From positions 1 to 7,365 of the forward strand of contig UQAX01000069.1 of the NCBI GenBank assembly GCA_900539145.1: a stretch of 7,365 nt of DNA, written 5' to 3'. Below, one piece after another: positions 1 through 5,996 of the stretch (position 1 is the stretch's first letter; the number at the start of each line of letters is the position of its first letter). The stretch comes from an uncultured Blautia sp. (lineage in GTDB: Bacteria > Bacillota > Clostridia > Lachnospirales > Lachnospiraceae). Both the position numbers and the translations under genes were made by a program. The notes under the pieces are model-generated. The model was not told where the DNA came from. It did no database searches and was given only the letters and a program-made list of their open reading frames with translations.

Positions 1-10
1 TCATATTGAA

Positions 11-47
11 GGTGGCTTTGAGAAAATCAGAGCCGCCGTTTCTTTTT
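11..47 (+). terminator. Rho-independent terminator of an upstream gene
   Basis: An 11-bp stem (11-21 with 27-37) closes a GAAAA loop and is followed by a T-rich tail. The pairing includes G-U wobbles that work only in plus-strand RNA, so it should end a rightward transcript entering from outside the window. Confidence 0.8.
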
Positions 48-103
48 GCTTTTCGGACCGATGCTTATGCAATCAGGAGGGCGGTATATAGGAGGATACC
101 GCC

Positions 104-211
104 ATGTCAATTTTCGTCATTCATAGCACCCATGAGCTGCACCAATTAAAAAAAGCCTTGCCCCTCCTCCGGGGAGATATGACTATCTATCGGCATTATC
201 ATTCCAACTAA
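104..211 (+). CDS. Small ORF, 35-aa peptide of unknown function upstream of the sigma-like gene
   Basis: This ORF begins MSIFVIHSTHEL and ends IYRHYHSN. It has an ideal ribosome binding site (GGAGGA at 91-96, about 7 nt before the ATG) and lies between two rightward terminators, so it has its own small transcription unit or is a leader to the sigma-like gene. The peptide is basic and rich in His (five residues), with a hydrophobic start (IFVI) but no real membrane segment or signal peptide. I do not recognise a family. The strong ribosome binding site and the terminator 28 nt after its stop favour real translation. It could instead be a leader peptide that senses translation. An antisense GTG-start ORF overlaps it but has a poorer start context. 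Confidence 0.5.
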   Translation: MSIFVIHSTHELHQLKKALPLLRGDMTIYRHYHSN

Positions 212-238
212 AGCAGAAGAATCATAGTCATTTTTGTT

Positions 239-274
239 GCGCCAGTTTCCCATTGCGGGGAGCTGGCGCTTTTT
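239..274 (+). terminator. Rho-independent terminator after the 35-aa ORF
   Basis: A 13-bp stem (239-251 with 257-269) with loop ATTGC is followed directly by TTTTT. Two T-G wobbles pair only in plus-strand RNA, which fixes the direction. It lies between the small ORF and the sigma-like gene, so the latter either has its own promoter in 275-376 or depends on read-through. Confidence 0.85.
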
Positions 275-376
275 ATTGTCGATTTTTCGGGAAAGCTCCC
301 GAAGTATGTCGCTGCCGATCTCCTCCTCCTTTCGGTTCACTCGTCAATCGCCCGTGAATCGAAATGGAGGTACATA

Positions 377-790
377 ATGAAGAAAGTCAATCTTAGGGAC
401 TTATATCCCGATGTTTACAAAAATGATCACTTTGTAGAAGTAACAGAAGATGTGCTGGAGACGATCCGAGCTGCCGAGCGTGCAGAAGCTGCCTATGACC
501 GGAGGATGTATCGCTATAAGGCGCATTACTCCCTGGACTGCGACAACGGCATTGAGAATGCGATCCTGCTGAAGCCCCAGACACCGGAAACGCTTCTGGA
601 AGAAAAGCAGCTGCGGGAGCAGCTCTATGCCGCAGTGATGGCTCTGCCGGAGAAACAGGCTAAGCGGATCTATGCCAGGTATTACCTGGGTATGCGCGTG
701 AGTGAAATCGCCGCAGCGGAGGGTGTAGACCAAAGCCGTGTCCGTGACAGCATTCGGCGTGGTCTGAAGCAGCTGGCAAAGTATTTTTAG
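377..790 (+). CDS. Sigma-70 family region 4 protein (Tn916 Orf7-like regulator)
   Basis: A 137-aa cytosolic DNA-binding protein that probably recruits RNA polymerase to promoters of the element carrying it. The C-terminal half (about 78-137) is a sigma-70 region 4: a helix ending in ALPEKQAKRIYARYYLG, then a helix-turn-helix at about 107-130 (VSEIAAAEGVDQSRVRDSI). The N-terminal half is charged, with no recognisable region 2, so it lacks the usual -10 recognition module. Length and layout match the short sigma-like proteins of Tn916-type elements, where the orf7 product acts in the regulatory block near xis/int; that link is from family knowledge. The start is clear: GGAGG lies 6 nt before the ATG at 377. 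The gene stands alone, between a terminator upstream and a hairpin downstream, and is convergent with the next cluster. Its base composition is visibly more GC-rich than that of the genes at 1031-1988. Confidence 0.85.
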   Translation: MKKVNLRDLYPDVYKNDHFVEVTEDVLETIRAAERAEAAYDRRMYRYKAHYSLDCDNGIENAILLKPQTPETLLEEKQLREQLYAAVMALPEKQAKRIYARYYLGMRVSEIAAAEGVDQSRVRDSIRRGLKQLAKYF

Positions 791-805
791 GATAGAATAA
801 CAAAG

Positions 806-847
806 GGCGCAAGGTCTCAAAGTGTTTCTGGCACAGGGCCTTGCGCC
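806..847 (+). terminator. Probable terminator of the sigma-like gene
   Basis: A 12-bp stem (806-817 with 836-847) closes an 18-nt loop. Two pairs are G-U in plus-strand RNA and would be A-C mismatches on the other strand, so it suits the rightward transcript that stops at 790. The T-tract after it (TTATCTATTG) is weak, so efficiency is uncertain. Confidence 0.55.
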
Positions 848-870
848 TTATCTATTGTAGCTTTGGGGCG

Positions 871-972
871 CAAAAAAGCAGGAGACCTTTTCTGATATGC
901 TCCCTTCATGATGACAGTTTGTTTTTTCACTGTCTCTCATAAAGGGAGCATATCATTTCAGATTTCCTGCTT
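871..972 (-). terminator. Long hairpin terminator of the leftward cluster
   Basis: A compound inverted repeat has arms at 876-883/965-972 (8 bp), 893-906/942-955 (14 bp), 908-911/937-940 and 913-918/929-934, around a 10-nt loop. Position 907/941 is a mismatch in plus-strand RNA but a G-U pair in minus-strand RNA. On the minus strand the stem is followed by six Ts (complement of 872-877). Both points indicate termination of leftward transcription arriving from 1031. The stem is unusually long for a simple terminator, so a small palindromic mobile element is an alternative. Confidence 0.65.
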
Positions 973-1005
973 AGTAAAGCTGTGAAGATTTAATTGTGGT
1001 TGGTC

Positions 1006-1026
1006 TTCCAGTTATACAAACTGGAA
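1006..1026 (-). other. Small hairpin just after the last gene of the cluster
   Basis: A perfect 8-bp stem (1006-1013 with 1019-1026) with a 5-nt loop lies 4 nt past the stop codon at 1031. No T-tract follows on the minus strand, so it is not a canonical terminator. It could protect the 3' end of the mRNA. Confidence 0.4.
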
Positions 1027-1030
1027 ACTG

Positions 1031-1351
1031 TTAGCTAATCTGTGCCTTGATTTTTATCCCTATCCGTCCTAATTGATCTTGAACTACTTGCAAAAATTTC
1101 TGGCAGTTATCTGTTATATCATACTTGAAATGGATTTCTATCATAGCCATCTTAAAATCAGCATTGGGGTATATTTCATCGTACTGTTCGCTTTCGATAA
1201 AAGCCACATACGCATTGATTTTATCTTGTAAAATCTTCAAGTGTTCAAACTCATTGTCCCAATTCAAATGGTCGGTAATAAGGAGTACCAAACAAGCATT
1301 TTCTTTATCATTTGCGATTGCATCAATCTGACTTGCGTTATCAACAGCCAT
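1031..1351 (-). CDS. DUF6572-like small cytosolic protein
   Basis: A 106-aa soluble protein without signal peptide or membrane segment. The N-terminal part (about 7-58) has the pattern I associate with DUF6572: IDAIA, a strand LVLLITDHLNWD, then EHLKILQDKINAYVAFIES, followed by a YPNA motif. The C-terminal half (68-104) looks like an alternating beta-alpha-beta segment. Its biochemical role is unknown; I recall such proteins in toxin-immunity neighbourhoods, which agrees with the Imm33 gene here but is only association. The start at 1351 is preferred over one 22 codons upstream because AAGGAG lies about 8 nt before it and the extra residues are basic and non-family-like. It is the last gene of the leftward cluster, 91 nt after the 181-aa lipoprotein gene, and both are more AT-rich than the other genes. 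Confidence 0.7.
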   Translation of the reverse strand: MAVDNASQIDAIANDKENACLVLLITDHLNWDNEFEHLKILQDKINAYVAFIESEQYDEIYPNADFKMAMIEIHFKYDITDNCQKFLQVVQDQLGRIGIKIKAQIS

Positions 1352-1442
1352 AATATTTCTCCTTCTCAGTTCTTTATAACCATAACTCTTTCTCCCAATA
1401 CATCTGTGACATTTCAATTACACAACTTCTAATTCCTGTTTT

Positions 1443-1988
1443 TTACTTAACTTTAGTGTAGCTCTCCATACTAAAAGTTTCTAAATCAAACACTACCGCA
1501 ACAACATTGTCCTCATTTTCTTCAATAAGCCATAAGCGAGTCCATAAGGTTTGGTCGTTCATATTGGTAGCAGTTTTATCCTCACCATCGGTAATGATTT
1601 TTTCGGGATCTAATTTTGTTACAAAAATGTTTTCAGGTTTAAGACCTGGCAGGCTGCTCTTAAGTTCCTCCTCTGTTAGTCCTGCTATTTCCATTGCTTC
1701 AGCACCTTTATAATACTCAACATCTCCGTACCAGTAGTTATCGTTAACATTCTCGATGGATTTTAACCACATAAACTTATCGTCAACGAATTTATAACCA
1801 GCACCAGAGCCGGTATCTATTTCCCATGTCCCTTGTATCAGTGCATTATCATCGTTATTATCTTTGCTGTCAGTAGTACCGGCGCAAGCGGTAAGCCCAA
1901 ATAGTGTAAAACAGATCATCAGAATAGCTGCTGCAATTCTGAAAAAACCACTTTTGCGGTGTTTAATCATATTCATATCATAGTTCAT
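1443..1988 (-). CDS. Putative lipoprotein, 181 aa, unknown function
   Basis: A secreted, membrane-anchored protein. The N-terminus has basic residues (KHRK at 9-12), a hydrophobic stretch at about 15-32 and a lipobox LTAC with Cys35 as the lipidation site, then a Ser/Asp/Asn-rich linker (36-48). The mature part is acidic and aromatic. It starts with GTWEIDTGSGAGYKF (about 53-67), a pattern seen in small beta-barrel or lipocalin-like lipoproteins; it continues with a helical EEELKSSLPG segment (106-115) and ends in beta-type segments around LWTRLWLIEE and VVAVVFDLE. No catalytic motif is visible. The start is supported by TTGGAGG about 6 nt upstream. It sits between the six-helix membrane protein gene and the DUF6572-like gene and is AT-rich. 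I do not recognise a named family; the fold reading is inference. Confidence 0.8.
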   Translation of the reverse strand: MNYDMNMIKHRKSGFFRIAAAILMICFTLFGLTACAGTTDSKDNNDDNALIQGTWEIDTGSGAGYKFVDDKFMWLKSIENVNDNYWYGDVEYYKGAEAMEIAGLTEEELKSSLPGLKPENIFVTKLDPEKIITDGEDKTATNMNDQTLWTRLWLIEENEDNVVAVVFDLETFSMESYTKVK

Positions 1989-2056
1989 AGGTAACCTCCA
2001 AGTTATATCCTCTTTATTTTCGTAAGCCTTTCTCCATTAAAAATGAAGAAAATCTT

Positions 2057-3262
2057 TTATTCCCGTTCCCGTCTACTCCGTTTTTTCTTTCGGGGATCTG
2101 GCGGCGGAGAGAAGGTCTGAATGTAATCCTGCCGGATCGCTGTCACATCCTGAGAAAGAAAAGCAGCGACACGGTCCTGTTCGGAAGTTTGCTCTGGGAA
2201 AAAAGACGCAAATTTCTGTGCCAGCTGTTCTTCTTTTTCATACAGTTTAAGTGTGCCTTCGTATCCAATCAATTCTTTCAGCACAGCAGTAAACTCCTTG
2301 TACCGATCCCCTCGAATATCCAGATCGACTGTCGCTTTGGCAGTCATGCCGTTCAGGTAAAGTACCTTCAAGGAAGTATGGTTTCTGAACCGATTCATTG
2401 TGAACCATAAAGCCAGCTTTTTTGAGAGCAGCTTACCGCCAATCAGCATCCAGTTCTGGCTTTGGTATATTTCCAGATACTTTTTCATGCCCTCATCTTC
2501 AAACGCTATTGGTTCAAAGTGTTCTCCATCCAACAGCTGCTCCAACTGTTTTTTGCTGAGAATCTGATTCAGTACCGGTATGTTCCGGTAAGGCGTGCAG
2601 ATATAGCGTCTCATTTTCTGAAACAGAGCCACAACCAGAACTGCTGTGCCAAGTAAAAACAGAAAAAGCTCTCCGTCCATTTCGATTTTTCCGGTTGCCG
2701 TTACCCAAATGCCACGCAGAACCAGCACGACGCCAAAGCCCCACAGTCCGAAAATCAACAGCTTTTTCAGCGGATGAAAATGAATCCACTCAATAATCTG
2801 TACTTGTTGCTTGCCGCTCATCGGTTCATTTCGTAAAAGTCGGCGGGCGATCCACTGATTCAACAGTTGTGGAGTCCATGCAACGCCAAATAGAAAAACT
2901 GCAATACCGGCATAAAGGGCAATCCCGATCCAACCAATATCCAGATAAGACTCCAAAAGCAGTAAAAGGATAATGGGCAGAATCATGGTGAGAAAAAGTG
3001 GTAAAAATGATTTTTTGCGTCCCTTCTGGAGATTTAGGTCATTGAAAGCAGAAGTAATGCACAGGGCAAAAATCATCACAGCCGATATTCCGCCGGACAC
3101 CCAGTTTTTAAGGTCACCGAAACGCATCACATGCTCGGCTTTGTGCATATTCGGAAATTTCCCGGTAATACCTGCATAGAGGCAAAATCCCAAATAAGCC
3201 AAAGCTAAAAGTGCCCCTACCAGCTTCAAAATTGTTTTTCCTGAAAGTTTTTGTTTCTCCAT
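2057..3262 (-). CDS. Six-helix membrane protein with cytosolic C-terminal domain
   Basis: A 401-aa polytopic membrane protein of unknown function. Predicted helices lie at about 12-31, 54-73, 86-104, 109-130, 166-187 and 198-214. The remaining 185 residues are soluble. They contain a segment (about 268-315) that alternates hydrophobic and polar residues (NWMLIGGKLLSKKLALWF, then LKVLYLNG) and resembles a PH-like beta sheet sensing or docking module. A helical region follows, and a proline then arginine/lysine-rich tail (SPPPDPRKKKRSRRERE) ends the protein. An even number of helices puts both ends on the same side, and the basic tail suggests the cytosol. The start has only a weak upstream site (AGGAAAA). 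It lies 27 nt after the Imm33 gene, so co-transcription is likely. I recognise no named family and see no transport, channel or enzyme signature. Confidence 0.82.
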   Translation of the reverse strand: MEKQKLSGKTILKLVGALLALAYLGFCLYAGITGKFPNMHKAEHVMRFGDLKNWVSGGISAVMIFALCITSAFNDLNLQKGRKKSFLPLFLTMILPIILLLLLESYLDIGWIGIALYAGIAVFLFGVAWTPQLLNQWIARRLLRNEPMSGKQQVQIIEWIHFHPLKKLLIFGLWGFGVVLVLRGIWVTATGKIEMDGELFLFLLGTAVLVVALFQKMRRYICTPYRNIPVLNQILSKKQLEQLLDGEHFEPIAFEDEGMKKYLEIYQSQNWMLIGGKLLSKKLALWFTMNRFRNHTSLKVLYLNGMTAKATVDLDIRGDRYKEFTAVLKELIGYEGTLKLYEKEEQLAQKFASFFPEQTSEQDRVAAFLSQDVTAIRQDYIQTFSPPPDPRKKKRSRRERE

Positions 3263-3289
3263 CTTCGTCGTTTTCCTATAAAATCACTG

Positions 3290-3634
3290 TTATATCCGTT
3301 TTCCGGTATTCGTGTCGATAAAATATCTTCTGGTATTGTCAAAACAGAATTCCAAATCCGTACCTACCGGCATATCATATACAGCCAAAACTGCCGGTTC
3401 AATGTTTGCAAGGGTATTAAAGTCTACAACTATGGAATTTTCCGGGTTATCTAAGTATTCCTGTGTATCATTATCCCCGATTGCCCGCCAGCCATTATCA
3501 GAAGGATTTACACTTTCCTCTCTAAAAAACCATTTCAGCTTAGAAGTTCCCTCATAAATTGATTTCGTGATAATCATTCCGCCAGCGTTTTCAATAAAAG
3601 TGATTTGTTTATTTTTCTTTTTGAAAAATCCCAT
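3290..3634 (-). CDS. Imm33 (DUF2185) family immunity-type protein
   Basis: A 114-aa soluble protein. The core matches the Imm33/DUF2185 pattern: GGMIITKSIYEG (about 18-29), KWFFREESVNPSDNGWRAIGDND (34-56), QEYLDNPENSIVVDFNTLANIEP (58-80), then a PVGTDLEF segment (89-96). The GW dipeptide, the D/N-rich turn and the 'Y-DNP-N...V-D--T' run are the features I rely on. Imm33 was proposed from polymorphic toxin loci, where such proteins neutralise a cognate toxin in the cytosol; no toxin is encoded nearby. The start at 3634 is favoured because AGGAGG (3648-3643) stands 8 nt before it. An in-frame ATG two codons earlier (3640) can use the overlapping GGAGG and cannot be excluded. It lies between the PH-like protein gene and the six-helix membrane protein gene, with short gaps. 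Confidence 0.82.
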   Translation of the reverse strand: MGFFKKKNKQITFIENAGGMIITKSIYEGTSKLKWFFREESVNPSDNGWRAIGDNDTQEYLDNPENSIVVDFNTLANIEPAVLAVYDMPVGTDLEFCFDNTRRYFIDTNTGKRI

Positions 3635-3682
3635 TAGCATTACCTCCTCCGTGTTTATAAAGCATTGATATAATCCGCTCTA

Positions 3683-4141
3683 TTATCCGAGTTTGGAAAC
3701 AATCTGGCAGAACATCTCAACATTTTCTTTCTGCCCCTGAATATCAGAGCCAATCGCATTGTTCATCAAAGAAATTTTCATTTTCTCTTTTCCAAAATGC
3801 AGCATTACGACTTTTCTTCCGGGCAGCAGTCCACCCTTGACTTCTGCCTTTGTTATGCTGCTTAGGGGCAGAGAAAGCCGGTTTTCAATTTTGGAGACAT
3901 TAACGGAATTTACAATGACCATATTCAGGTGTTTCTCGGTAACTCCCAGATAGCAGTAAGCATTGCTCAGTGCGCCCAATGCAGCGGCAGCGCCCCCCGT
4001 CAGTGTAGAAAGTCCTCCGATCAGTGCATAGGTATCAGCCCCGGCCATGATGACCGCCCATAACTTGCACTGATAGGCTTCGTTTTCGTTCAAAATGGCT
4101 TCCAGCATTTCATTTTTATCTTTTTCATTCATTGTAAGCAT
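3683..4141 (-). CDS. Protein with PH-like beta domain and glycine/alanine-rich hydrophobic segment
   Basis: A 152-aa protein. After a charged helical start (1-22) comes a moderately hydrophobic Gly/Ala-rich stretch (about 27-64, including GGLSTLTGGAAAALGAL) that may be a membrane-dipping hairpin or a buried helix pair. From about 63 to 126 the pattern is that of bacterial PH-like domains: YCYLGVTEKHLNMVIVN, then NRLSLPLSSITKAEVKGG, then KVVMLHFGKEKMKISLM, with a final helix (137-150). Such domains usually bind proteins or membrane surfaces. No enzyme motif is present. The start is well supported by AGGAGG 7 nt upstream. The gene lies 41 nt before Imm33 and is separated from the preceding lipoprotein gene by a strong hairpin. 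The domain call comes from pattern alone and needs a profile search. Confidence 0.75.
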   Translation of the reverse strand: MLTMNEKDKNEMLEAILNENEAYQCKLWAVIMAGADTYALIGGLSTLTGGAAAALGALSNAYCYLGVTEKHLNMVIVNSVNVSKIENRLSLPLSSITKAEVKGGLLPGRKVVMLHFGKEKMKISLMNNAIGSDIQGQKENVEMFCQIVSKLG

Positions 4142-4173
4142 AATTATTCCTCCTAATTATTGTTTTAAGTTGA

Positions 4174-4214
4174 GAACGCCGGATGCAATTCTTTGATATA
4201 TGCACCCGGCGTTC
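4174..4214 (-). other. Intergenic RNA hairpin within the leftward cluster
   Basis: A 14-bp stem (4174-4187 with 4201-4214) with a 13-nt loop lies 7 nt after the stop of the 370-aa lipoprotein gene. Pair 4183/4205 is an A-C mismatch in plus-strand RNA but a U-G pair in minus-strand RNA, so it is built for the leftward transcript. No T-run follows, so it is more likely an mRNA-stabilising, processing or partial attenuation element than a full terminator. Confidence 0.65.
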
Positions 4215-4221
4215 AAAAGCA

Positions 4222-5334
4222 TTAGTCTACTTTCAAATTTTTGTCCAGGATCACCAGTTCGCCGTTGCGTTCAATGATACCAGGCTGAACCACGACGATT
4301 TTCAGACCTTCCTGCAATTCCAGATACTGTGAAGCATAACCCCAAACCTTGACCTGATCGCCTTCCTCAAGCTCAATGGCAGTGCTTACAGTACCATCTT
4401 CATTCAAAATCTGGTTATCAATACAGTAGAGCTGGCCGGTTGTATCCTCTGCGATGTAGAGAGACACATCCGAAGCGAGCGGCGTTCCGGCAATAGATTT
4501 ATATTCACCGACTTCTTCGCCCCAAATAGTACCTTCACTGTAAAATCCAACGACCATATTTTCTTCATATCCTTCGATGATCGCATTGAAATCCTGAGCA
4601 TACGGCTCCATCTCGGCTTTTGTAGTATCCTTATAAGCGGCAATCTTTTCATTAGATGCCTGTTCTTTTACCTCTTGTGGCTGATAATCCTTGTATTCAA
4701 AAACATTGTCCGAAGCAAGCGTGATTGCTGTGTAGTCATCATCCAGAATGACTTTATAAACAGCAATTTCATCATCATCAACAGTACGATTGATGTCGAT
4801 ATTTCCTGCGGAATTCAGTTCATATCCGTCTACACCTTCCAATGCCTTTTGTAAAGCTGCGTTGGACATCGCACAGTTGATCCCATTGAGCGTTACAAAG
4901 AAATCAGGATTTTGTTGATCCTTATCGGCAGAGTATTCCAGTTCTACAACCGTTCCGCCCTCAGCAGGCTTGCATGGCTCTGTCCCGGCATTTACGATTG
5001 CAACATCTATTTCCTGATCGTCTTTGGAAAGTTCCCCATAAATACGCTCGCCGGGTTGCAGAGAAACCTCTGCTGCATCATATTCTTCCGTTTCCAAACT
5101 CCAGCCGGCTTGTATCAGCCGGGAAGTTTCCAAAGGAAGTGTGTAGTAAGTGCCATCCAGTACGAACTCAGGTGTCCCGTCATTTTTCAGCTGAGACAGA
5201 ATGGCCTCATCCGTACAGCCTTTATCGCTGCCCGCAGCTGCCGGAGCTGATGTCTGAGGTTTTGAGCCGCATCCGGCCAGCATACTGCATACCAGCACAC
5301 ATCCTGTCAGTAAAGCAATCCATTGTTTTTTCAT
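4222..5334 (-). CDS. Putative lipoprotein, 370 aa, with possible OB-like C-terminal region
   Basis: A membrane-anchored extracellular protein. A classic lipoprotein signal peptide starts MKKQWIALL, with lipobox LAGC and Cys22 as the lipidation site, then a Ser/Ala/Pro linker (23-37). The mature protein is strongly acidic. Residues 42-120 (FVLDGTYYTLPL, later LQPGERIYGELS) and 125-215 look like repeated small alpha/beta units. A helical stretch (222-258) precedes a beta-rich region (260-353: GEYKSIAGTPLASDVSLYI, then EGDQVKVWGYA) that resembles an OB fold. This architecture recurs in uncharacterised lipoproteins of gut Clostridia; no enzyme motif is visible. The start at 5334 has AAAGGA about 9 nt upstream. 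A longer frame reaching 5466 would overlap the neighbouring gene and put 44 non-signal residues before the signal peptide, so it was rejected. It lies 74 nt after the polytopic membrane protein gene. Confidence 0.85.
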   Translation of the reverse strand: MKKQWIALLTGCVLVCSMLAGCGSKPQTSAPAAAGSDKGCTDEAILSQLKNDGTPEFVLDGTYYTLPLETSRLIQAGWSLETEEYDAAEVSLQPGERIYGELSKDDQEIDVAIVNAGTEPCKPAEGGTVVELEYSADKDQQNPDFFVTLNGINCAMSNAALQKALEGVDGYELNSAGNIDINRTVDDDEIAVYKVILDDDYTAITLASDNVFEYKDYQPQEVKEQASNEKIAAYKDTTKAEMEPYAQDFNAIIEGYEENMVVGFYSEGTIWGEEVGEYKSIAGTPLASDVSLYIAEDTTGQLYCIDNQILNEDGTVSTAIELEEGDQVKVWGYASQYLELQEGLKIVVVQPGIIERNGELVILDKNLKVD

Positions 5335-5408
5335 AAGCGTAAATCCTTTCTGCGATTCTATCAAATTTGTTTTATGTATGAACAACTCATATCCTATATA
5401 AAGGTCGA

Positions 5409-5996
5409 TTATGCTCCTATCAGCGTCATGACCACATAGAGTACGATAAGCAGGAGAGCAAGACACATTGCACAGAAAACGGCAATCGTCGTTTTGACCC
5501 TGTGCCGCTCCTTTAATGTCAGAACCATCATTGCAAGTACATCAAAGGAAAAGAAGAACTGGCAGATTCCAGCTAAAACCGCCAACCATTTCGGATGAAT
5601 GCCGTCTTTGCATGACTTTATCAGATAAGCGATAGCATAGGGAGCTGCCCCTAATAGAATCCCGTATCCAAAAATCAAAAAAACAATGGTTACCAGTCCG
5701 AACAACGCCATCAGCGGCAATGGGAAGAATGCCATCAGCGTTACATATACGGTGATACTCCCTCCAATCAGGTAGAACGGGATCAGTCCATACTTGATGA
5801 TCAAAGTGCAGTTCAGCAATGTCTTTCTTGACCACTTTCTTCCTACGGTCAGCACAACAATCAAATTGACGATTCCCATGATAAAAGGCAGAAGGATCGA
5901 TAATATCTGCAATTTGATCGCATTGTCAAAACAGCCTGCCAAAAGGAAGAATGTATAAGACACAATTACATAGAGTACCGGGAGGATATAAGTCAT
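5409..5996 (-). CDS. Polytopic membrane protein, DUF6652-like
   Basis: A 195-aa hydrophobic protein with about six membrane segments (roughly 3-21, 31-51, 66-90, 93-125, 137-161 and 169-192). The short loops are basic (GRKWSRK at 52-58, KERHRVK at 162-168). Features reminding me of DUF6652 are the RKWSRKTLLNCTLIIKYGLI segment after the second helix, and the stretch KWLAVLAGICQFFFSFDVLAMM (136-157). The family match is from memory and is the least certain part; its function is unknown. The start codon overlaps the stop of the upstream gene (ATGA), with AGGAGG 7 nt before it, so the two are almost surely translationally coupled and may form a membrane complex. No transport or enzyme motif is visible. 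Confidence 0.8.
   Translation of the reverse strand: MTYILPVLYVIVSYTFFLLAGCFDNAIKLQILSILLPFIMGIVNLIVVLTVGRKWSRKTLLNCTLIIKYGLIPFYLIGGSITVYVTLMAFFPLPLMALFGLVTIVFLIFGYGILLGAAPYAIAYLIKSCKDGIHPKWLAVLAGICQFFFSFDVLAMMVLTLKERHRVKTTIAVFCAMCLALLLIVLYVVMTLIGA

Noticed and set aside
146..340. Minus-strand ORF of 64 codons with a GTG start
   Set aside because: No ribosome binding site upstream of its GTG; the purine-rich motif lies inside it. It overlaps both the 35-aa ORF and a terminator stem. Its hydrophilic composition is plausible, so rejection is moderate.
401..820. Minus-strand ORF of 139 codons
   Set aside because: It is the antisense shadow of the sigma-like gene, whose helix-turn-helix and ribosome binding site are clear; the antisense product has a low-complexity, cysteine- and leucine-rich look.
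1352..1417. Longer N-terminus for the DUF6572-like gene
   Set aside because: The ATG at 1351 has AAGGAG at good distance, and the 22 extra residues are Arg/Lys/Cys-rich and do not resemble the family.
2514..2789. Minus-strand 91-codon ORF inside the six-helix membrane protein gene
   Set aside because: Out-of-frame shadow with no start context; the 401-aa frame spans it with coherent membrane topology.
4912..5336. Two plus-strand ORFs of 112 and 120 codons
   Set aside because: Both are antisense to the lipoprotein gene, lie in overlapping frames and have Cys/Arg/Pro-rich shadow composition.
5335..5408. Internal promoter before the 370-aa lipoprotein gene
   Set aside because: A TAGAAT box exists on the minus strand but the only -35-like match (TTGTTC) is 19 nt away and poor; read-through from the upstream pair is enough to explain expression.
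5335..5466. Longer N-terminus for the 370-aa lipoprotein
   Set aside because: It would place 44 residues before a textbook lipoprotein signal peptide and overlap the neighbouring gene.
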